DNA of 64,000 nt from Plantago ovata. Taxonomy: Eukaryota; Streptophyta; Magnoliopsida; Lamiales; Plantaginaceae. The stretch lies in contig CM051455.1 of the NCBI GenBank assembly GCA_028274465.1, forward strand, positions 137,178,096 through 137,242,095. The letters run 5' to 3'. Below are positions 55,461-64,000 of the stretch, piece by piece (the first letter of the stretch is position 1; each line of letters starts with the position of its first letter). The translations under genes were made by a program, and so were the position numbers. The notes beneath the pieces were generated by a model that did no database searches, had not been told where the DNA came from, and saw only the letters and a list, made by a program, of their open reading frames with translations.

Positions 55461-57200
55461 TGTACCTGAACAATACAACAAAAGAAGCAAATCTGTTAAA
55501 CCAAATATCATACGATGACGTTTATGTAAGGATGAAAAGCACTTAATGGCTTTACGCCTTTTCCAAACTATTATGTTCTAATAGTTTGCATTGTGATAAT
55601 TGAGATATCGTATGCACTAACAGTGCATTCATCGGTGTCCATCTGCATCAGTTCTGTTTTTGCCTTGAAAATTTGGATCAAGGTTTCCTTACATTCCAGT
55701 GAAAACTTGAAACAGCTCAATTATCAAGTTCACCAGAATGAAAGCAATATGAAGTTATGAAACCGAAACATATCTCCCTTTAAGACTACGCTTATAAATA
55801 TGAATTGCCAACCCAGAAACGGTTCCGCTACTCAAATTAACACAAACGAAAATGGAAGTCATAAAAGAAATTATAAGCATGGATAGAAAGTATAGCACTG
55901 AAGCATTCAAATCAGACCAAGTGAAGAGAAAAGACCTCTAACAAGAGCATGCAACTAACAGCTTTGCAAAGAAGGTGAAATATGCAAGAAAAACTCCGAC
56001 CTTCTATAGAATCAAAAGGCCTGTGGCTAATTTAATACTAATAAACAAGACTTCCATGATACTTCAAATATTAATATTTAACTACTAAACAAGATTTAGC
56101 AGTGCTATAAGAATATATGGTATGCAAAAATGTACTTCTGTGAACAACTAAACAAGCATATAGTACAAACTACAAAAATTAGTGTAAAAAATTCCCCCTT
56201 TTCCTGCAATTACAAGTCATCCCATCATCCCATGTGACATGAAAATTTTAATCTGCTATCATCTCCAAGACAAAATCCTCCATTTGGTATAATCATTAAA
56301 TTAAAAAAAATTATAGTTAAACCAAATATCACTAATTATTTGGTTTATATGGTTTACCAAATGCACTGAATATCCAAGCAGCCTATTCATAAAATGCTAA
56401 GAAGTTGAGAATTTGGTAAAAAAAAAAAATGACATATATGTAATGTTTAAATTTTCAAGATCAGAAATATCATACACTTGAATCTAAGGACAAGAGCATC
56501 ACAGTATTACACAGCCATCTACAACTAGAAATCATCAAGAAGCAATATTTCGAAACGTTTAAATCCGTTCCTTTCATTCTATTTGCATCTAAAGCAACAT
56601 CAAACAAAGCATACCAATCATGAAATCAATAAATTAACAAAACAGAATTGCATTAGCTAGCCTGAGATATGGGAAAGAAACAGACCTTTTTGCAGAGTAC
56701 CCAAGAATGTGAATTTATCAGATATCTTTACAAAAGGTAAAAAATCTGGTATATATAGAAGCCTATATTCTATTCAATGCACCCCAATAACTGATAAGAT
56801 TTCTAAACAAGCTGGGAAGAAAAGCATTTCCAGGAATTTTTCTTTTCCTTTTGAGAAAAGTGTACTTACTACAGTATATTACTTGCATCTGCTAAAAAGA
56901 AGTGTACTTTTAAGATAAGGGTGACACAGTTAAAAATAGTGCATCTATCTTTATTAAAAATATCTTCATTATACTTGAAATAAATGCATCCCAAATCAAA
57001 TCCACAAATAGAGCCTCAAACAAGAGCAAAATCAAGAAACCATTCACACAAATCACAAAATCAGACTGAAACAGCACAGACAGAGAATCACAAAGAGCAA
57101 GAAAATGGAAGAACAATGAGGCATTGATGGCTTGGCTTACCAAGTGATGAAAAAGAGACCTTGGTTACAGCAGCAAAAAAAAGCTGAGAAATGGGAAAAG
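55461..57200 (-). promoter_or_regulatory. HEXO3 5' leader with a ~1.68-kb intron
   Basis: A minus-strand acceptor (ttgttcag) lies 12 bp before the ATG. The best upstream donor is cacttg/gtaagcc, with the exon ending at 57141 in a transcript-like stretch full of ctcttttt. The intron would run 57140 to 55462. An alternative untranslated exon inside this interval cannot be excluded. The transcript start is not defined. Confidence 0.5.
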
Positions 57201-58346
57201 GTTGTTTTAACCTTTTACATATAATACATCAGCTTCTGCGTCAAGAATCTTGGTTGTTAAAGGTGTACAAAAGCAAAGAACTTTTGAATTGAAATAAATA
57301 AAGAAACAAGACTTTGACAAATATATAGTACACCAGAAATTGAACAAATTTTGGTTCAACTACTACAAAAAGAAAAACACCATGGGATTTATTTTCAGTA
57401 AGCATCTAATGGGATTTTAATATGACAGCAGTATGACACATGAAATGTAGCTAGTGGACGGTATGGACAATAAAAGAGACAATGATTTGTTTTTCAAAAC
57501 AAAATCCCTTTTTTTCTTTGAACTAGAACAAATAGACAACAAATTCTTTTATATTATAGATAATATTTATAATTTTTAAAGTTTTAAACTTCGAAGTTCG
57601 AACTTATACAATCATTGTGACACAAACAATGTGAATGTATTTAATGTGATGGGATAAGAGTTGATGATGATGAGGATAAATAAGGTTCAACAACCACTTG
57701 CTTTTTAATTGATCAATTCAATTTACCTAGATTTTGTCACAAAACATCTGCCCCTTGTGATCTTCTTTGCCGGAAGGAGAGATGCACGATGTGGAGTAGT
57801 ACTTGGTGACCTTCGTCAACAAGAAGAGGACCGGCCAAAATGGGAGTCTTTTTGGCCAAAATGGTGATTGGCCAAAATGATCTTGTCCTTTTAGATGGAA
57901 AGAAAGTGAAAGAAAGAAATAAGCTGGGAGATGTGAATGAATTTTGGTTGCAGTTTCGTATTGGGAAGAGATAAATGAGGATGTTCACTATTTTTATTTT
58001 TGGAGGGTTGTAGCTAATAACGAAATGTATGGTAGATATTATAGGGTAATTTAATGTAAGATGCATATGGATTGTAAGTAGGTGAGAAGAAAAATGAAAA
58101 CTAGAATTGAACTTTTATTTGATACTAATGTACTGAAAGTCATAAACACATCTATCATGTCAAGGCCTCATAAAACTTATATAAATGCCGTATCAAAATT
58201 TTCTAATTTGAATGTTGGACACCATAACCACCCCCCAACCCCCATTATAGGTATAAATTTTATTGCAGAAGGTTATATTAGTGATATAAGGCACGACAAC
58301 ACACAAATCTAACAATTAAAATATGTTACATGAGTTTAATTCCAAT
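57201..58346. other. Intergenic; HEXO3 promoter side
   Basis: AT-rich DNA with no domain-bearing frame. A 109-codon minus-strand frame at 57737-58066 looks like chance. No structured repeat was seen. Confidence 0.5.
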
Positions 58347-58959
58347 TTGTTCTAATTAAGTTCGGTCAGATTCAATCCATAAAATTATCAATTTATCTGA
58401 CGGATCAGAATTCATTCGGAATGGGTCAGCTCAAATGGACTCTGCACCCCAAAGGTTCAAGGGGTGCATGGTGGTCAAAGGTGCAAGTGAGTGGAGGTCA
58501 AAGGTGCGGTGGTTGTGAACTTTGGCATTTACGGTGGCGGTCAAAGTTGCAGTGGTGGTGACCTTTGGTGTTTATGGTGGTGGTCAACAGGTGGTGGCTG
58601 GTGGTTAATGATATTGGGTGGTGAAGGGTAGTTTTGTACTTTTACATTTCCAAAAGCACTCAAATTATCGAATAAATATTATTACAATACCGAGTTGTTC
58701 TAAGTTCGGTCAGATTCAATACATAAAATTATCAATTTATCCAACGGATCAAAATTCATTCTGGTTGGGTCAAAGGTGCAAGGAAGTGGTGGTGAATTTT
58801 GGTGTTTATGGTGGCAGTCAAATGTGCAAGGGTGGTGACCTTTGGCAGTCAACGGTGCAGAGTGGTGTAGTGGTGGTCAACGGGTGGTGGCTGGTGGTCA
58901 ATGTTGTTGGGTGGTGAAGGATAGTTTCGTACTTTTACATTTCCAAAGCCACTCAAATT
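58347..58959. repeat. Diverged ~350-bp direct tandem duplication, G-rich
   Basis: Unit 1 (58347-58666) and unit 2 (58695-58959) both begin ttgttctaa..agttcggt, continue through ataaaattatcaatttat, then a GGTGGT- and GGTCAA-rich stretch, and end cttttacatttccaaa. The central stretch is itself a degenerate short repeat built from ggtcaa and ggtggtg words. Its open frames reflect low complexity, not coding. Confidence 0.8.
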
Positions 58960-59685
58960 TAATCAAAAAAAGGTCAAAGCAAGTTCCCTGTTGTAATTCA
59001 TCCATTATTTATCGGTGAATTTCACTTTTTCTTCCATATCAAACATGACTAGGCAGAGAATTTTATGAGTCCGTCATGAATTCAATGTGGTGGGCCGATC
59101 TGATATGGATCAAATTGCAAGGCCTAGTTAACATACATCTACAAGGGACCAAATTGGACCGACTACAAGGCAAGTTAACATACATCTACAAGGGGACCAA
59201 ATTGAATCAACTACAAGGCCTAGTAGGATAACATATATGGAGAAGGTAATTCGTGTGTCACAAATCATATGTAGCAGTTCAACTAATTTCTTATTATTTT
59301 AAATGAATTACAGTTATTTGGAGCAATAAGTTAAGAATCAATATAAACAAAGCAACCTCTAAATGTAGTGTTTTTTTTAAAATTGAATCAAACACAAACT
59401 CTCATAAAAGTTCTTTTAGAAAAAAAGTTAGTCCACTTTGCCTGAAATTTCCCATTAAACGATGAGCAGCCCAAATAGGTATTGGTCTTGATTGATAGTA
59501 ATAATGGACTGATGGTCCTATATTCGTAGGCCCAACAAAAGTTTTATTTTATTTTTCTGGCAAAGGATATTACTGTAAATTGCAAACCATATTTGTATCT
59601 TGTCGTCGTTCTTAAACGAGCTAATTAGCCAAAGCAGCAGCCCTAGGTCAGGTCCACCATTTTCGCCGCCCAATAGACTGCCACC
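58960..59685. other. Intergenic; RPF1 promoter side, with a small tandem repeat
   Basis: At about 59115-59225 a unit of roughly 55 bp (aacatacatctacaaggg, accaaattg, ctacaaggc) occurs about twice. The RPF1 promoter and leader lie in the last part. No coding frame was found. Confidence 0.6.
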
Positions 59686-62600
59686 ATGAAGGCGAGAGAC
59701 GCTTTACTTCCGTCGATGATAAAGAACAAGGACAAGAGGTCACAAGTCCACGCAAAGCAAAAGCAGGCGAAGAAATTGGAGAAGAAGAAAAGGGCTAAAG
59801 CTGTTGAAGCTGCCGAGAAGAGAGCTCTCGAGCTCGGCGAGGAGCCTCCTCCGAGAAACACCCCTCGCACTATTGAGAATACGCGTGAGCTGGACGAGAC
59901 CGTTTGCAGACCTGATGATGACGAGCTTTTTGCTGCTAATGATGCTGATGAGTTCAGTGCGATTGTGAAGCAGGAGCGGATTCCCAAGGTTCTGATTACA
60001 ACTTCTCGATTCCACTCCACGGTCAGTCAGCTACCTTACATGTTAATTTGTGTAGATTGTATTGATTACTTGTTGATGTTATTGCTTAATTGTTGAATTG
60101 GTGTTTTAGATTGCTTTTGGAACTATTTGTTAAGAGTGTGTAGTGTTTTGTTTAGTGATTCTGATGTTGTTAATTTTATAAAGAAGAAATTAGAGAGAAG
60201 AAGAAGAAGACAGTGTAGAAGAGTTTGGTTATTTATAGTAATTGTTACCTCCATACATTGATATGATATCGGAAAACGAACTAAGCCATATTTGTATTGT
60301 CTCATGTTTTACTAATCCGTTTTGCGTTTTAGATTGTTTACGTTTTCTTTTTTAACGGTTTTTTTTGGAGTGGGTGGTGTTTCATTTAGTGGTAGGAGTT
60401 GTGATTCCATGGTTAGTTGTGAATTGCCTGCTTCTGATGTTGGTACTTGGTAGAATTTGCCTGATTCCATGGTGGTGTGTATTGTAATTGTATCATGTAT
60501 TACTCATTCGTTTTGTGTTTTAGATTGTTTACGTTTGCTTTTGTAACTGTTTTTAGGAGTAGAAGTGTCTGGTGTTTGGTTTAGTGGTAGTAGTTGTGAT
60601 TCCATGGTTAGTTGAGAATTGCCTGCTTCTGATGTTGTTAATTTTGTAAAGAAGAAATAAAGAGAGAAATGAACTAGTATCGCTGCTACGAGGCACATTT
60701 AATTGCTTGCTTGCTTGCCGTGTATTGTATTCTAGTATTGTTGAATAGTGGCTTTGCTTCAATTCACACTTCTTCTATAAGATTTAGTTATGACTAGAAA
60801 TTGACCTTTGTTTTTGATGATCCTTAACTCATACTTATCGATATAAAGATGTTTGGATTTACAAATGTTCAGCAATTTGAATGAATGTGCACTTTTGTTT
60901 TTCTTTGTCCTGGAGTTTCTTTATGAACTTGTTAATGAGAGGTAAAGGATTCGACATAGTAATTCATGTTTTTGATTTTCTCTTGGTTGTTTCTTGTTGT
61001 GATGTGTTCACAGAGGGGACCTGCGTTTATTTCTGAACTTCAGTCTGTGATCCCGAATTCCGAGTTCTACAAGAGAGGAACCTATGATCTTAAAAAGGCA
61101 TGTTAATCTTTACCCTTAATTGAGTATTAAGGAGGTTATGCGGTCGATTTTGGATTTGTAATGTTTATTACCTTTGCAGATTGTTGAATATGCAAAAAAG
61201 AAAGACTTCACTTCTCTTATAGTTGTGCATACCAATCGCCGGGAGCCAGGTTGATTCTTTGTCTGAGTAGTTGCTGATTTTGTAATGTTTGTGTTTTCAT
61301 GAGTGTGATTTGATGGGGCGGGTAGTGCAATTTGTTTTAGTAGCATGAGCATGATATGGTTTCAGACTTTTTTGCATTGTGCCAGACATAATGCATGGTA
61401 ACGTGCTTTGATAGAAGCTGTATTAGAAACCTTATTTGACACTTCAGCGATTATAAAAAATTTTGAGCAGTGCCCTCCTCTAGAAGTTAAGGTTACATGC
61501 CTGAGAGGTAAGACCTATAATAACTTTGATAAGTCTATAAGGGACTGCCTTAAGTCTACTTTTTACAGACTATCTAAACTCTAGCTTACGGGCAAGAGAG
61601 TATTTTCAACCCACACTCTGCTAACTTGGTAGAGTTTGAACACAGCCCACACAAGTATTTTTGCAGTTCTCATTACAATTTCTAATTCCAAGATAATCAG
61701 GCTGTTGCTTAAAGCCCAATGCAGTTTCAAAATAGAAAGAACTCTTTGCTATGCAAATTGAGTGTCATGCAAAACCCCTTCTTGGAACTCCCTATCCTTC
61801 CAGTCCCACATTTTTCTTATGCTACAAGAACAAAATAATGGTATAATCAGATTACTTGCTTTAAGGACAATTAGTGCAATATGCTGTAGCTCCATGTGAG
61901 TCTAATAAAACACTTGATCAAATATGTGAGTTCTGAGAGGGGCGCCCTCATCAGTCAACGCTAAAGTTTTTTCCCTGGGATGAAGTCTACAATGGGCTGC
62001 CTGAATTCTCTTTGATGAGTTCGGCATCTTACCTAACAAATAGGAAAAGCAACTGAAAGATAATTAAATGTGTGATGTTTTAACTTTTAGGCAACTAAGT
62101 AGTTGAATGATATTGGGATTTGGGAATTAAGTTGAAGAGGAGCTTATTTTAGTTGAACACCTTTCATATCAAATACTGTAGGACACGTGGTGTAAAAGTG
62201 AAAACAGTATTAAAATTTAATAGCCTGCATGTGTGCTATTTGCGGCAGCACTTCACTATATTCACCAGATTAGCATTTATTTCAACTGCTACAAGGACAG
62301 AAAAAGGTTTAATCATTTTTTTTTCGGTCTGGTCATAACTGCATAGAGGGGCGGAGGTGGAATGAATAAGTTGGCCGTTCCTATGTATCATATCGATATT
62401 CTCGTCTAACTCTTGTAAGTTGCTGCAGATGCTCTATTAATTATTGGGTTACCTGATGGTCCTACAGCTCACTTCAAACTTTCGAAGCTTGTTTTACGGA
62501 AGGACATTAAGGTGAGGTTATGATTCATTCAGTTTTTCATGTGTGTTGAATAAAACTAGAACGGGTATATATAATTATTGCTTACAAGTTTTGACTCCAC

Positions 62601-64000
62601 ATTGGTCTGATTGATTCATTTTAATGTGTACCTCAAGTAATGACTAAATATGCAGCGTTCTTGTAATTTTCATAATTCTTCTTTATCTTGATCGTTCAAC
62701 TCATTAACTATAAAATGCCTTTGTGACTTACCAGGGTCACGGGAATCCGACTAGTCACCAGCCTGAGTTGGTTTTAAATAACTTCACCACACGATTGGGA
62801 CATCGTGTAGGCAGGTATGAACTATCCTTCTCCTTTTTTTTTTTTTTTTTTTTTCCTGTTAAACCAAGCAGAATCCTCCATTATTTCCGCCCGACACCCC
62901 CCTTCCCCAATCCTGGTTGTTATAGCCATGCATCAGTAATATTTTTTCAGTTCTCTATACCCCACATGTTGTATAGCACGGTGCATATTTCATTTGTGTT
63001 ACATTTTTTAATACAAATCTTGCTACATTAAATCAAACTCACAACTTTTAGATACATTATGCTGCAAACTTTGCAATTCACATAGGAGCTAGCTATCAGG
63101 GAGTCTGCTACCGCTATATATGTGACATTGAATTCGCTCTGCTTACATCTCTCCAGTTTACTATGCCCTGATTTTTATACCTATATATGAATTGGAAGTG
63201 ACTGAAATGATTTAGTGTCTGTCTAGGATGATACAGTCGCTGTTCCCTCAAGACCCTAATTTCCGTGGACGGAGAGTAGTTACTTTCCACAATCAGCGTG
63301 ACTATATATTCTTCCGCCATCACCGGTCTGTGCCCTTCCCTAGCACTATTTTTGCTCAGGATTTGCCGGGATATCTGATGTTTGCTTGATAATCCTTTCA
63401 ACAGGTACATTTTCGAAACCAAAGAAAGCAAAGCGGCAACCTCAAAAGTTAAAGGAGAAGATAATGAAGTCAAGCTCCAGGGTAAAGTCAATGTTCGACT
63501 TCAGGTTAGTGCATCTGATTCTCCATGCAAATTGTGAAATTTAAAACTTTTTGGTGCGTGCTATTCCGAGTGAGTGAAGTGCAAGTAGTTGTATGGTTGG
63601 TTTCTTGATTGATAATGTGCATAATATTATTATGTAAACTTTCTCGTGTTATTTAAAACATCTGTTGCATACTTGCATCAAACTTCCTTTTACTCTGTTA
63701 AAGTAACTTCCCAATTTTTCCATTTTCTCCTCTATGGAATCTTTGAACACATTTTCTTTCTGCTGTTTGTGGGATTTGCTTCTTACCTTAACCACATTTG
63801 TAGAAGTTAGAACATAGAAGTGTATTGGAATCAGTTTCGCGTTCGTATTTTGAGTTCAAGGTCCAAGTATGCATTACAGTTTTTCTTTGGTACACATTTC
63901 TGTGCAACTTTGACGTATAGCAATTTCAGTGTGCCCACATCATTTTGTTATTTAAGTAAATCTGAACGACATTTTCTGCCTGTTCGGTGTAAATATACAT
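59686..64000 (+). CDS. RPF1: Ribosome production factor 1 (Brix domain), 5' part
   Basis: RPF1 is a nucleolar protein for maturation of large-subunit pre-rRNA. Seven exons (284 codons) are present: 59686-60021, 61014-61097, 61180-61249, 62429-62511, 62735-62814, 63227-63325, 63405-63504. The rest lies past the edge; the last 496 bp look like intron. The N-terminus is strongly basic ([20 protein letters not shown]), followed by [13 protein letters not shown]. The Brix domain begins PKVLITTS, runs through [11 protein letters not shown] and [12 protein letters not shown], and includes the RNA-binding-like signature [14 protein letters not shown], with [19 protein letters not shown] after it. This order and text match RPF1 and not BRX1, IMP4, PPAN or RPF2. 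The first ATG is in a good context (ccaccatga). Intron 2 is GC-AG. Confidence 0.93.
60022..61013. repeat. RPF1 intron 1 with an internal ~245-bp diverged duplication
   Basis: Within this 992-bp intron, stretches near 60330-60430 and 60520-60640 share ttttagattgtttacgttt, a ggtgtttg/tcatttagtggtag word, gttgtgattccatggttagt and gaattgcctgcttctgatgt in the same order. An older third trace (gaagaaattagagag near 60181) resembles the end of the second unit. It is non-coding. Confidence 0.65.

Noticed and set aside
57737..58066. 109-codon minus-strand frame upstream of HEXO3
   Set aside because: AT-driven composition, no recognisable domain and no splice support.
59643..60020. Long minus-strand frames opposite RPF1 exon 1
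   Set aside because: They mirror the highly biased Lys/Glu codons of the real exon on the other strand.
1..64000. Bacterial-type systems (operons, CRISPR arrays, toxin-antitoxin, prophage)
   Set aside because: Spliced genes and plant transposons throughout; no regularly spaced repeats or bacterial-type gene clusters were seen.

Overview
The window is nuclear DNA of a flowering plant, almost certainly a eudicot. The genes have many short GT-AG introns in AT-rich DNA, the encoded proteins match Arabidopsis families closely, and the repeats (Ty1/copia, LINE, MULE, hAT, pogo/Emigrant-like, Stowaway-like, SINE) are typical of plants. No species can be named from sequence alone. All exon models were built by hand from splice sites, reading phase and remembered family sequences; no alignment was run.

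Layout. 1-6.1 kb is a decayed, tandemly duplicated block with exon-like scraps. 6.16-6.62 kb is a frameshifted LTPG-type lipid-transfer gene. Four intact plus-strand genes follow: an RGP5-type GT75 protein (9.5-10.5 kb, intron in the 5' leader), the mitochondrial pyruvate dehydrogenase E2 subunit (11.55-16.15 kb, 19 exons, 544 aa), a UGT80 sterol glucosyltransferase (17.03-21.08 kb, 14 exons, 617 aa) and, after a transposon cluster, a KORRIGAN-type membrane GH9 endoglucanase (28.9-32.2 kb, 5 exons, 621 aa). The cluster at 21.8-27.4 kb holds a copia tail, four pogo-like copies in opposing orientations, several long palindromes and a complete 1.47-kb MULE with perfect 9-bp target duplications.

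32.2-52.7 kb is a graveyard: an F-box/KIB1-4-like pseudogene, a truncated LINE, an AVT3-type amino-acid transporter pseudogene, two exons of a RINGv (MARCH-type) E3 ligase, several MITEs, and a nearly intact Ty1/copia element (43.1-49.0 kb). The copia LTRs read as identical, one in-frame TAG interrupts its polyprotein, and it sits inside a small hAT element that still has its own 8-bp target duplications.

52.7-55.4 kb (minus strand) is an intact HEXO3-type beta-hexosaminidase (14 coding exons, 532 aa) with a 5'-leader intron reaching about 57.14 kb. From 59.69 kb to the end is the ribosome-biogenesis gene RPF1 (Brix domain), cut by the window edge. HEXO3 and RPF1 each contain a GC-AG intron that the reading frame requires.

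The genes do not form a pathway. RGP5-type, KOR-type and HEXO3-type proteins all act on cell-wall or glycan material and UGT80 on membrane sterols, but nothing suggests a functional cluster. The most unusual parts are the pogo inverted-repeat complex, which shares a 34-bp segment with a UGT80 intron, and the nested copia-in-hAT insertion.
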